Shown here: positions 44,163 through 54,420 of the stretch, in pieces
Layout of the letters: each line of letters begins with the position of its first letter
Position numbering within the stretch: the first letter of the stretch is position 1
Assembly: GCA_907163345.1 (NCBI GenBank)
Contig: CAJQUN010000443.1
Location: 372,001 to 436,000, forward strand
DNA length: 64,000 bases
Origin: Haberlea rhodopensis
Lineage: Eukaryota > Streptophyta > Magnoliopsida > Lamiales > Gesneriaceae
Direction: 5' to 3'
Translations under genes and position numbers: made by a program
The notes under the pieces: model-generated
Seen by the model: the letters and a program-made list of their open reading frames with translations, nothing else
What the model was told of the DNA's origin: nothing
Databases searched by the model: none

Positions 44163-44962
44163 TGTTACCTCGGATTTTGGTAGGGTGTCTTCCTCGGTTA
44201 ACAATAACTCCTTCAACAGAGGTAAGCTATCCTGAAAAAGAAAAGTTAGCCGGAGAGGGTTCTCCGGCGGGGCCCCTCCGACGATCAAGTCAGGATAAAG
44301 GATATGTGAATAAGATCTTTTAGTTGTGAAAAGGTCGGGAAGAAGTAAAAATAATCAATTACCTTTCAAACATGATACCTTAGACGTATATATAGTGAGG
44401 GAGTGAGAAGGACAACCTGCTATGACCGGCGGATGTTTAGGGGGACCACTGCAAATATTCCTCTGAGTATTTTTGTCTCAGAGGATGGGGACCACCGATA
44501 AATACTGTACACATCGTACGACATCCTACCGACGAGATCTTGATAGTACTACAAAATATTCTCTGGGTACTGGTCACTTTCTGATTGGCTTATTTAGGCG
44601 TAGTCCTCTGTTCTAGGAAAAAATCAGATATAGACAACTCGGACGAGGGACCACTAGTGCCTGCGATGGTACTGCCAACGCTGAACAGAACAGGGACCAA
44701 GGGATCCGCCCTGAGTTGGCACTCCAGCTCGGTTACAGTGTGCGATTCATGTGAGGTCAGCCGGGGTCGGATCGGTTGGCTGAGGGTGAAAGGTCAGGGC
44801 TGAGCTAGGTATACGTGTCGCGCTGAGTTCATGAGGACATGCTTGGATCTGGAGCACAAAGATATCCACCGAGGTGTCCCTGCGCAGTAAAGGACGAGGC
44901 AGGATCGGGTCATACCCATAAACTTAGGGTTGAGGCCGTACTGACCTCTCTTAGGGGTATCA
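44163..44962 (-). repeat. 5' LTR of the Tat element
   Basis: 800 bp, paired with 35075-35882. Plus-strand TATATATAGTG occurs near 44391; the minus-strand promoter position is not resolved. Confidence 0.92.
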
Positions 44963-44967
44963 TTATG

Positions 44968-45428
44968 TTTTGAATGTGATTGAAGTATTGCTATGATTAT
45001 TTGAATAAGAATAATATTGTTTTTGATAGGTATTTAATTGTTATGTCAATGGCTTGATGTGGAACATGTGCTTATCTTGACACATATATTTGTTGCTATG
45101 TCCTATGAATTTGAAGACATATGTTCACTTAATTGGTATATTTGAACATTGAGTTTTATTGATTTATTGAGATGTTCAATTTTATAAACAAAAACTCTAC
45201 CCAATTTTTTAAAGCTTCTTGATTATGGGGAAGAATTTTTGTGGTAAACTTGACAAAAATGTGAGAATTTATATGTGCATGTTTTGAGGGGAGAGTTTTT
45301 GTAATGCATTTTATTTAGTTAAACTTGTATGTTCTATTCATTTGTTAAGGGGGAGCCTTGATTTGTCTTACTTCGTGATTATTCATTTACAAGTTTACCA
45401 AGTTTTGTAATCATCAAAAGGAGGAGAT
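44968..45428 (+). mobile_element. Sirevirus-like copia 3' region with several polypurine tracts
   Basis: This continues 34530-35074. Three purine tracts lie before the LTR: GAGGGGAGAG (about 45286), AAGGGGGAG (about 45347) and AAAAGGAGGAGAT (45416-45428). Multiple PPTs close to the 3' LTR are a Sirevirus trait. No coding sequence is seen. Confidence 0.5.
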
Positions 45429-45852
45429 TGTTGAGTCTTAAATGCATTGTTGAGTTTAAAGCTTATTTAAACTCCAAACTATTTATAGGTTTTTATGATC
45501 AACCAAACTTGATTTTCTTATACTGATATATCTACTTAGTGTACAGGGTTAGATTGACCATTTGGTTGGGAAGACCAAAAGGAAGAGGACCCAAGTTAGA
45601 AGATGACACTTTCGAATTCTTAGGACAAATGATGAATTTTATTAAGAGTGGACGTAGGTGATTCAATGCCGAACCTCTATAACATATCATTGTGTTCTTC
45701 ATTGCTTTCATTTACATTACACATTTACTTTATTGGTTTTTTTTTCCGATTGACATTAAGACTTCTGCAATGCAAACTCGATTATTTGCAAACACTTTAA
45801 AATCGCTAAAGTAGCCAAAGAACCTAATTTACCCCCCTCTTAGGTTTTAACA
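45429..45852 (+). repeat. Copia 3' LTR (Sirevirus-like)
   Basis: 424 bp from TGTTGAGTC to TTTTAACA, directly after a PPT, with ACCCCCCTCTTAGG near its end as in many Sirevirus LTRs. No matching 5' LTR is in the window. Confidence 0.5.
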
Positions 45853-46168
45853 CTCACCTACTCATAAATGAAAGTGTGTCTCCGAGCTCCCATCTATATG
45901 AGAGCAATGATAAGATGAAAGTCTATAATGAACTTTCAACACCTACAAACACGATAAAAACCAATATAATGTAACCGTCTAAGTACTGATGGGTGCGGTC
46001 TATCAAACGGGCATGCTGTCCTACAAATCTATCACAGAAAGGACCATTTGCACGTCGAACATGGAGAATATCCTCAAGTGACCCCTCTAAAATTGTATCA
46101 AACCTATGTTGTGACTGCATGGTCAACTCAATATCATCACATGACCCATAATATATCCGTGGATCCAT
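45853..46168 (-). pseudogene. Plant mobile domain (PMD) N-terminal fragment
   Basis: ATG at 46168 opens an 81-residue frame: MDPRIYYGSCDDIELTMQSQ, EDILHVRRANGPFCDRF and IDRTHQYLDGYIILV. A MDP...LTMQ.QHR start and the R...G..DR region are typical of PMD (MAIN-like) proteins. In a shifted frame the sequence continues with DFHLIIAL...HTF, matching the FHLICALVERWRHETHTFHL part of the second fragment at 48908-49258. It is broken by a shift near 45935. PMD occurs in host MAIN-like genes and in transposons; which this came from is open. Confidence 0.6.
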
Positions 46169-46506
46169 CCTGTTTTACTTATGATAACAACTGCAATTAC
46201 AAAAGGTTAACAATTATATTATATTAAAATTTGACTAAAACGATTACATGGTACCAATAACATTTAAAGTAACAATAATAAGTGTACTTGAATAAATTAC
46301 AAGGTACAAATAACATTAAAAGTAACAATAATAATTGAATAAGACCTTCAAATTTCCTCATTTCAAAAGATGGCAAATAATCTTTTAGTACTAACACTAG
46401 GTTACTCTGTTATAACAAATAAATTTATTTGAATAAGATTAAAGTAATAATACACACAATAAATTAAGTAAAATTTATATTAAGAATAGAATAACACCTT
46501 CAAATT

Positions 46507-46710
46507 TCAGTAATCTCCACCTCCAACGGCACCCACACCGTCATCGGAATCACTGTTGTCGTCGTCGGAATCGCCTCTTGAGTCGCTGGAGTCGTCTTCG
46601 CCAACGTCGCCCTTGCCGTCCTCGTCTACGCCCTTGCAGGAATCGTCTATTGATGTCACCTCCGTCGCTGCCGCTTTCGCCTGAGATAATCTCCGTCGCC
46701 ACCGCTGCAA
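46507..46710 (-). CDS. Short acidic Asp/Ser-rich ORF, doubtful
   Basis: 67 residues: a basic start (MQRWRRRLSQAKAA) followed by a run rich in D, S and G. No family is recognised. It is upstream of the PMD fragment on the same strand and might once have been a leading exon, but low complexity alone can keep such a frame open. Confidence 0.2.
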   Translation of the reverse strand: MQRWRRRLSQAKAAATEVTSIDDSCKGVDEDGKGDVGEDDSSDSRGDSDDDNSDSDDGVGAVGGGDY

Positions 46711-47084
46711 GGTGTTTGAGTGTGTTTTGTGTGTTTTATTAACAGAAGGGTTTTGACCGGTTAACTTTCAATTTTTTTTCAAAATTTAGTTCTTGAACCG
46801 GTCACATTAATTTAAAAAAAAAAAGATTTAAAGAAGAAACCTTCAAAAATTAAAGAAGTATATAATACTAGGTAAACTTAACATTTTCTCCTTGAGTAAT
46901 AAACTTTGTTGCTACTTAAATATAGCCAAATTGTTTAGGCTTTATCTATTCCTATGTATGCAGCGGTGTCACTTGGAATTGCTATTATAGTTATATTATC
47001 CATGATCAAAATACTCCATAATCGGCACGAGATAGACAAGGAAAGTTGAAATCAACACCACGAAAAGTTTATACAGCACCTTGA
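46711..47084. other. Unassigned AT-rich sequence
   Basis: No coding remnant or repeat is recognised before the kinase pseudogene. Confidence 0.4.
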
Positions 47085-47960
47085 ATCGCTCGCTCTAAGG
47101 CGATATAAATTTAGTTAAATCAAGAAAATAACGAAATCTTTTACCCATAAGCTTGAACAAGGAGGTAACGACTGTGTATACCGAGGACCGCTGCCTAATG
47201 GCTGCTTTGTTGCTGTCAAGGTCTTGGTCGAGACAAATAGTGGTATCGGCGAAGAATTTATTAATGAAGTCGTGAGTATCATTAGTACTAACTTCCAATG
47301 TAAATATTGTCGATCTCTTGGGTTTTTGCCATGACAAGAATAAAAGAGTTCTAGTCTATAAATTAATCTAATAAATCTTTGGACAAGTTCATTTCAAATA
47401 TCCATTTGGAGTAGGAAAATTTGTACAAGATTGCGGTTGGCATAGCAAGAGGTTACACAGAGGTTGCAATACTAGGATTCTTCACCTCAATATCATGCCT
47501 CAGAACATTCTTTTAGACTAAGATTTTAGTCCAAAAATTTCGGATTTCGGGCTTGCTAAACTTTGCCAAAAGCATAGAGTATTTTATCGTTACTCGGAGC
47601 AAAAGGGATAGCTGGATATCGCTCTCGAAGTTTTCTTGAGCAACATTGGAGAGGTTCTCATAAATCTGGCATATATAGCTATGGCATGATGGTGCTTCAA
47701 ATGGTTGGAGCAAGAAAATTTCTCAAACCGAGGATTGGTACGAGGCTAGTGAAAATTATTTTCTAGACAAATAGGTAAGGATGTAATGGTTTTCGACATG
47801 AGAAACTCGAGGAAATTATGAGTCAAGAGGAAGAAGAAACTATAAGAGAAATGTTTTTGGTTGGTTTTTGGTGCATCCAGACAAGTCCATCGGATAGGCC
47901 ATCCATGACTAAGGTTGTGTTCCTGTTGAGATGTTAGAAGGAAGTGTTTGATGGAAAAAT
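47085..47960 (+). pseudogene. Receptor-like kinase pseudogene (LRK10L type)
   Basis: A protein kinase domain can be followed on the plus strand through many stops and shifts: RYKF...IKKITKSF, GGNDCVYRGPLPNGCFVAVKVL (glycine loop and VAVK lysine), EEFINEVVSI, RVLVYKL, LHRGCNTRILHLNIMPQNIL (catalytic loop with D mutated to N), FSPKISDFGLAKLCQK (DFG intact), EVFLSNIGEV, and a C-terminal FWLVFGASRQVHRIGHP region. This is the order and wording of plant LRK10-like/PR5K receptor kinases. There is no extracellular or membrane segment, so it is a fragment from a single exon. Confidence 0.8.
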
Positions 47961-48789
47961 ATGCATAATTGATTGAAATTAAGCATGCAAAAGTCAAAAA
48001 ATGCAAATTTAAGAAAAAAAAGGGCAAAATCAAACTTTAAAACACCGCCGGGAAGATTCTGGGGCAGTGGAGGGCAGCGCTAGGGCACTACCCTGGCAGT
48101 AAGGAGTCCTATTAAAACCAAGGAAGGCCTGCCTGCCATCCACACCAGAATAAATAGAGTTTTCCGAAAAAACCTGCTAGTGGAGGAAGACCTCCTACAT
48201 CACTGCGTAACTGCCTGGGAATTTCTCAGGCAGTAAGGGTGGCGCTAGGGCACTGCCGAGCACCGATTCTACATTTTTTTCTCTAAAAGGGTGCGTCATT
48301 TCTGTCCGGGTGTGATTTTTCGTGAATTGATACTTCCACATGCTGTATTTTGGTGATGTCTCTTGGTCAAGTATAATAGGACAACAACGAATTCAACACA
48401 CTGTTTCAAGATCAATTTCAAGTTTTGAGAGCAAATAATGTGCATTCTTCATCATTTCTTCATTTCAAAAGTTGAATGCCTTTAAGCATTTGTGGTTTAA
48501 AACTCATGAACTTTTATCACGAATCATAGTTGTTGTATAATGCGAAACAAATTGCCAACCGTAAACACAATTGCGGGGCAATATTGTTTTAAGGACGGAG
48601 ATTACAAATCTCACATCGACATTCATCATTTGTGCCATTTTGTTGCTTTGATTGCAATAACCCAAAGATACATGTTCCCATATAAGATACCAAAAGTGTT
48701 CAGTGTGTACATAACCCAACAAAGCCAGTCTTGTTTTCTCCTACGTTTTTGGGGCAATAACTTTTGGTTAATTATCAAAATATTGTAAA
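47961..48789. other. Unassigned sequence with repeated GGGCAGT words
   Basis: 48060-48270 holds two copies of a GCGCTAGGGCACT(A/G)CC word and several CTGCC/GGCAGT inverted words. The remainder shows no family. Short ORFs are not convincing. Confidence 0.4.
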
Positions 48790-49890
48790 AGAATTTTTTT
48801 TTACGTTTTACCGTAAGAAAGAAAGTGTTTTCCAAATTACCGTAAACCACAACTTGAAGTGGCGACTTCATATATTTTACATGAAACCGTCACTTGTAGT
48901 GACGGGTTCAACTTAACCCATAAAATGTTGAACAACCACTAACTGGAATCCCCCATATTACAGCGACATCTTGCAATGTAATTGTCGCTTCACCTACTCG
49001 GAGGTGGAAAGTGTGTGTCTCATGGCGCCACCTCTCTACCAGCGCACAGATGAGATGAAAGTCGGGACGAAACTGACCACACCGGAATATTCCGTAAAAA
49101 ACCATATAATATAATAGTCTCATTGCCCCCGGGTGTGGCCGATCATACAAGGCCTCTTGATCCGTAATATAGCCCAAACAGTTGTCTATAATGCATTCGT
49201 GTATCCATTGTTGAATGTAATAAATAAAATGACTTAGTACTCTGTTCAAAAAGTACACGAAAAATTAGCTTTATTATAAAATTAATAAAAGTACTAACAA
49301 AATTAATAATAGTACTAATAAATTCATAAATTTAGTAATATGCTATAAAAATAACATTACTAACAAATAATAAAAATTAAAACCCTAATCTAATTTATAA
49401 ATCTAAATCTAACAAATTATATAATTTTAACAATCTATAAATCTAAATCTAACAAATTATATCCTTAAAATTTATAACAATCGAAATAGATCGGAAGAAA
49501 TCAATGATCTAAATAAATCTCACCACCTTGTCGTCGCCTTGTCGCTGTCGTGTCGCCGCCAAGAAACTGTAAGAAGGAAGAGAAGGGCCGCCGAGAATTT
49601 TTGGAAGAGGGAAGAAGTATGGTGTGGATTGTGGAGTGGGTGGACGAATTTATAGAGGAACTCGTCTCTTAAAGAGACGGGTACATTAATAAAGTGAACC
49701 CGTCTAAAAAATTTGAACGTGTCTCTTGAAAAGACGGGTTCAACTTTTTATCATTTTTGAACCCGTCTCTTGAAGAGACGGGTTCATCTTTAACATTTGA
49801 ACTCGTCTCTTCAAGAGACGGTTTACCATAATTCCGTTTTACGGTAATTTTGAAAATATTTTTATTTTTATAATATTCTGTTAAAAAAAT
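48790..49890. mobile_element. Inverted-repeat element carrying a PMD fragment
   Basis: The ends are diverged inverted repeats: TTTTCCAAATTACCGTAAACC at 48828-48848 against the reverse complement of 49836-49856, with weaker similarity outward. Inside both ends lie hairpin motifs: ACCGTCACTTGTAGTGACGG near 48886-48905 on the left, and four GTCTCTTnAAGAGAC hairpins with GAACCCG/CGGGTTC arms at 49663-49821 on the right. The only coding content is the PMD fragment at 48908-49258. Long diverged TIRs suggest a Mutator-like or Pack-type element. No target duplication was confirmed. Confidence 0.55.
48908..49258 (-). pseudogene. Plant mobile domain fragment inside the inverted-repeat element
   Basis: 116 residues open from a non-ATG codon: HPGAMRLLYYMVFYGIFRCG, FHLICALVERWRHETHTFHL and GEATITLQDVAVIWGIPVSG. 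These are signature segments of PMD (MAIN-like) proteins. The frame stops at FYGLS, just inside the inverted repeat, so more than two thirds of a PMD protein is missing. Confidence 0.75.
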
Positions 49891-50042
49891 CCCAATAACT
49901 TTCCTCGTCACATAAATAGTCAGACAGATTGTTCGTGTTAAATTTAGATATTATGTATCTTAAGATGTGAGTAATTGGATTTAAGTTGTTTCACATCTTA
50001 AAAGTACAAATTTTGTATTTTTCTACATACTGATGGTGCAAT
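49891..50042. other. Unassigned AT-rich spacer
   Basis: Nothing recognisable lies between the inverted-repeat element and the palindrome beside the TRIM. Confidence 0.4.
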
Positions 50043-50068
50043 ACACTAATTCTCATGAGAATTAGTGT
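50043..50068. repeat. 26-bp perfect palindrome
   Basis: Two 13-base arms, ACACTAATTCTCA and its complement, meet without a loop 14 bp before the TRIM. Confidence 0.95.
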
Positions 50069-50082
50069 GTTGTCTCTCATGA

Positions 50083-50654
50083 TGTTATACACTTGTCCCA
50101 CATTGGTTGTAGATGAAAGTTTAAAAATTGGTTTATTGCTTACAATAGACTATTATAGCAACTTGTGTTAACCATTTTCGTAGAGTGAGGACGAATACGA
50201 TGTGGTTGCTATATGAGCCCATTGTGTAGTCGCGCTTGCACGGGCTCGGGCCCGGGGCGTGACATAATGGTATCAAAGCTGATCACCGGCAGGAAACACA
50301 TGGAGATAAGTGTTATGTGGAGCAAAGTGCTATGTGCGTGAGAGCCACCTCTTGAACCTGCGGGGCAAAGTGCTACATGACGGAAGCCACCTCTTAAACA
50401 TGTAGGAGCCACCTCTAAGATTCCCATTGCTGGCGACGAGTATGCCACATTCTAAAGAATGAGTGATTGCAATGCTCTTGTACCACATTGGTTGCAGATG
50501 AAAGTTTAAAATTGTTTGTAGTGGTTTACCATGGACTTCTGTATGAACGTATTTTAACCATTTTCATAGAGCGAGTACAGATACGAAGTAGTTGCTACAT
50601 AAGCTCATTATGCAGTCGCGCTTTCGCGGGCTTGGGCCCTCCCGAGGCATGACA
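50083..50654 (+). mobile_element. TRIM (miniature LTR retrotransposon)
   Basis: The 572-bp unit has two 182-bp terminal direct repeats (50083-50264 and 50473-50654), both TG...GACA, with a 5-bp duplication CATGA (50078-50082 and 50655-50659). A PBS TGGTATCAAAGC (50268-50279) follows the left repeat. The 208-bp interior has no ORF and consists of GCCACCTCT/CAAAGTGCTA words. Short LTRs, an iMet PBS and no coding capacity define a TRIM. I find no 5S rRNA-like segment, so it is not evidently Cassandra. The LTRs differ at many sites, so the insertion is old. Confidence 0.9.
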
Positions 50655-50659
50655 CATGA

Positions 50660-50983
50660 CTTCGGCAAAAAGTGATTAGGGAAATTCATTTCATTAATCA
50701 CATCGTATTGATGAAGACATGGACCATAAATTAAATGGAGCATACAAATAAACGAGTTGATTTCATCAAAGCTGTTATACAAGTTATATGAATGAATCTG
50801 TGTACATTAATAAATGTAGTACAAAATTTATGGGTGTGTATCTTAGGAGAGTAGCAAGCAAAAAAAACAAATGACTTTGTATTAGAAATGTCGAGACGAG
50901 ATTTGGAATCTATGTCCTTAAGACAATATTGTCCCGCTATGGTGCTAATGGTTTACTTTGGCAATTTGTCTCCCAAGATACAA
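50660..50983. other. Unassigned sequence
   Basis: No gene or element boundary is seen between the TRIM and the LARD LTR at 50984. Confidence 0.4.
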
Positions 50984-53200
50984 TGTGATGCCCGGGGATT
51001 AATGATGTTAATCCCGATGTGGTAATAACCTTTAATGGATTTTAATTGTGGCAATTATGAATTAATTGCGGTTTCGGGACCCTCGGGAATTTTAAACCCG
51101 GTTCTTAGAGTCGTTGGATCCAAGGGATGAGACTGTATTCTCATCGTAGTGATACCTTGGAATTTGGTTTTTGGTGGGATCTGGGGTCCGGAGTACTTTG
51201 TGCTGGGGCTGGTAATGGAAATTGAGATTGTGAGGTAATTATTGAAAACATATGATATTTAATGAATCATGATGTATTTGTGGAGGAGTTGGTATTTTGG
51301 AGCTTTGGAGTTATATATACCAAATAGACTCGGTGTTCCGTCATTACACGGAATCTCCTCCCTCTCTCCCCTCTCCTACGCCTCCTTCCCCACCCATGTT
51401 TCCCCTCTTTTCTCCCTTGATGAAAATCGATGGTTGCTCGACTTGGGAGCTGAATTTCTCGAAGATAATAAGGTATTATTCATCCCCTCGCATTTATCTT
51501 CGATTTGATAGTGGTATGGTGGTGTTTGGGAAGGATTTGTGTTGGGTTTAAAGAAATGGGTTTTAAAGATTTTTGGGTGTTATATTTTGGGGTTGATTTA
51601 TAGTCCCTTGTTAAGGGTTTATGTTGTATGGGGTGTGAGGATTGTTGTTGGGGAAGTTTTTGCAAGAAAAATGCCATTTTTGGCTGTTACAGGTCGAGGC
51701 GAACGATCCCTAGGGCGGGGCGATCGATCGCCGCGACGTTGTTGAAAATTTCAGGAAGATGAACAGTGAGGCGATCGATCGTCTCAAAGGAGGCAATCGA
51801 TCGCCATGAGGCAGTAGCCAAAATATTGAGAGGCGACCGATTGCCTGGAAATGGGGCGATCGATCGCCCATGCCATTTTGCGAGGCGATCGATCGCCTAG
51901 GGCGAAGCGATCGATCTTGCTTGTTTTTGGGGTTTAATTTCATGTTGAGTTTTCGATGCATGCTTCGCCCGGGGTCTTTTAAAATGGTTAATCATCATGG
52001 ATGATGATATAATTGGGGTTTGTGAACGTGCTTGGACACGTGGTTGCATGCTTGAGATTAATTATGGATTATTAATCGTGTTTAGCACATAATTCATCGG
52101 TCACGGGACCAAGGCAAGATTGGATTAGAACTACGGGAATATAAGGTACGTATAACATACGAGCATAGCCTATTATAATGTTGCAACTGTGAAATGCATG
52201 TACGTGGTATTAGCAATAAATGTATATTGAAATACATGGAATATGGTACTGACAATAAATGAATGGTGAAATGCATGGTATGTGGTAAATGCGATAAGTG
52301 AACATACATTAGGAATTATATGGTGCCGCATTCGGGCGAGCAATGATTGGATGTTGTCGCCGTTGAGCGACCATCGGTTATGACGCCGCTATTGTTGAGC
52401 GGGCGTGGGGTTAAAATGTCGCTATTGTAGAGCGAGCTTAAATATAGAACTATGGAATCATTGGCTAGATAGATGTGATATCTATGGTACCCTATTTGAT
52501 GATTTAATCCCATTTGATTATGGAACTGGTGTAACAGGAATGGTTTAAGTTGATCAATGAAATGATCCTCTGGCTTTTGAGAATTTAATGGTTTGGTTGT
52601 TTTGAGAACAGGGACAATACAGGGGATCCGGATGAAAATGATACCATCCAGGGAGTATCATTTAAATTCATGGCATTTATATTCTTTAAATTATGAACTG
52701 TAATATTATGATTATTGGATTTGTGGTATTGGTATGCTCACCCCATGTGGGGGCTGTCTCTGTTGGGGCAGGTGATACAAGTGTAGCAACAGCTTTGGAG
52801 TTGAGCTCGGGCTGTTGATTAGAGGTACTTCCAGGATCGAGGTACCAGAGCTGGTTGAATAAGAACATAGATCCAGAGTTGAGATCGAGTTGTGCTTGGG
52901 AGGTGCTTCCAGGATTGAAGTACCAGTAACGGTATCTGGTAGAGTATTTTATACAGTAGTTACACTCTTATTCATTGGGTGCTCTCATGTGAGTACGCTT
53001 TTACGTGTATATGGAATGTATAAATGGGCATGGTTTTCTCTCTTCATTTATGGTTTGCATGCAATTAAATACGGAATTGCTAAATGCACAGAGAGTATGT
53101 TAGTGAATTATTAGGGTGCATACTATGAAAGTGGTTTTGATTGGAATGGTGGATAACATACGCTGTCTAAGGACAAGAATGGTGGATAACCTACGGTGGA
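50984..53200 (+). repeat. LTR of the plus-strand LARD, 3' end deleted
   Basis: It starts at 50984 and contains a GATCGATC cluster (51719-51917), CGCT/GAGCG words (52330-52440), and the conserved box with GGGGGCTGTCTCTGTTGGGG (52748-52767). The 3' boundary is approximate because of the deletion. Confidence 0.75.
51719..51917. repeat. GATCGATC palindrome cluster (LARD LTR)
   Basis: About seven motifs: three perfect GCGATCGATCGC and variants GCGATCGATCGTC, GCAATCGATCGCC, GCGACCGATTGCC and GCGATCGATCTT. A further decayed unit lies at about 51698. The minus-strand LARD LTRs lack this cluster. Confidence 0.9.
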
Positions 53201-53309
53201 ATATTCGGGTATGATTTCCATATGATTACAAAATTTCAATTGATATTGAGCATGCAAATATATTGCAATTAGAGTCCTGCTACGGGTATATCACCAGCAA
53301 TGGATCATA

Positions 53310-54420
53310 ATATTTGCCGCTCATATGTCGAAGCGATGGTTAATGCCGCTGTCATATAATAGCGAGGGATATTATTGAACCGCCGATATAACGTAGTAGG
53401 ATTTGTGGACTGTTGTGCTAGGTGTATGGAAATATCGGTGAGATTATACGGAATGGGCATCACTTCTTGAGTCCAAAGGGACAATGTGCATTGTACGGGG
53501 TCACCTCTTGCGCCTACGGAGCATGTGGCACATGCATTGTACGGGGTCACCTCTTGCGCCTACGGGGCATGTGGCACGTGCATTGTATAGGGTCACCTCT
53601 TGCATCTATAGGGCATGTGGCACGTGCATGGGAGGGCCTCTTGGGCCTGCAGAACAAGGCGATACATTTCTGATTATGCCGCTGTCGTGTTGAAGCGATG
53701 ATACATGCCGTTGTCACGTCGAAGCGATGATACCACCATCATGTCGAAGCGATTATGCAGCTGTCGTGTCGAAGCGATGATACATGACGCTGTCCCGTCG
53801 AAGCGATGATGCCGCTGTCATGACGTAGCGATGCGATCGGGAATAAAGTGCTGCATTTAATGTGAGCCACATCTTGGGTCCGAAAGGAACAAAGTGCTAC
53901 ATGAATGTGAGTGTACCAGGTATTCATAGCGATGGTTTATTCCGCTATTCTATTGGCGATGGTTTACGCCGCTGGTTCATGCCGCCGTGTATTTATAGCG
54001 ATGGTACATTCCGCTAGTTTATTGGCGATGGTTCATTCCGCCAGGTATTATATAGAGACGGGTCATTCCGCTACATCTATTGGCGATGGTTCATGCCGCC
54101 AGGTATTATATAGCGACGGGTCATTCCGCTACATCTATTGGCGATGGTTCATGCCGCCAGGTATTATATAGCGATGAGTCATTCCGCTACATCTATTGGC
54201 GATGGTTCATACTGCTGAATATCTATAGCGATGTTTTATGCCGCTGACTCTATGGCGAGTGATCATGCCGCTGATTTTATAGCGATGGGTTCTACCGCTA
54301 TCTACATAGCACGGGATTGTACCGCCCACGAGCTATGGGTGTTGATTATGTACCACTATTGGATGACGGAGACAGGTATGCCGCTATTTTATTAGCGATG
54401 AGGTATGGTATATTACTGTT
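53310..54420. repeat. CGCT/AGCG inverted-motif array of the plus-strand LARD
   Basis: GAAGCGATG...GCCGCTGTC units (53330-53840) are followed by ATAGCGATGG...GCCGCC units of about 57 bp (53930-54200). It is the counterpart of 20290-21330 in reverse orientation. Confidence 0.85.
53484..53640. repeat. 46-bp tandem repeat in the LARD interior
   Basis: Three good copies and one partial copy of TGCATTGTACGGGGTCACCT followed by CTTGCGCCTACGG and GCATGTGGCAC. The unit shares CACCTCTTG with the TRIM interior. Confidence 0.9.

Larger units (their letters stand above)
35075..44962 (-). mobile_element. Tat-lineage Ty3/gypsy retrotransposon with antisense ORF
   Basis: The 9888-bp element has LTRs 44163-44962 (5') and 35075-35882 (3'), both TGTTAC...GGTATCA, and a 5-bp duplication TTATG (35070-35074 and 44963-44967). 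PBS, gag, protease, RT, RNase H, a second RNase H and integrase lie on the minus strand. An antisense ORF lies on the plus strand next to the 3' LTR, and an 11-copy tandem repeat lies between pol and that ORF. Dual RNase H, PBS type and antisense ORF place it in the Tat group. Pol is disabled by frameshifts and a small inversion. Confidence 0.93.

Noticed and set aside
34066..45852. 34066-34529 and 45429-45852 as the LTR pair of one copia element spanning the Tat insertion
   Set aside because: Their starts, bodies and ends do not align, and no PBS follows 34529.
50083..50654. TRIM as a Cassandra element
   Set aside because: No 5S rRNA-like promoter segment is visible in the LTRs.
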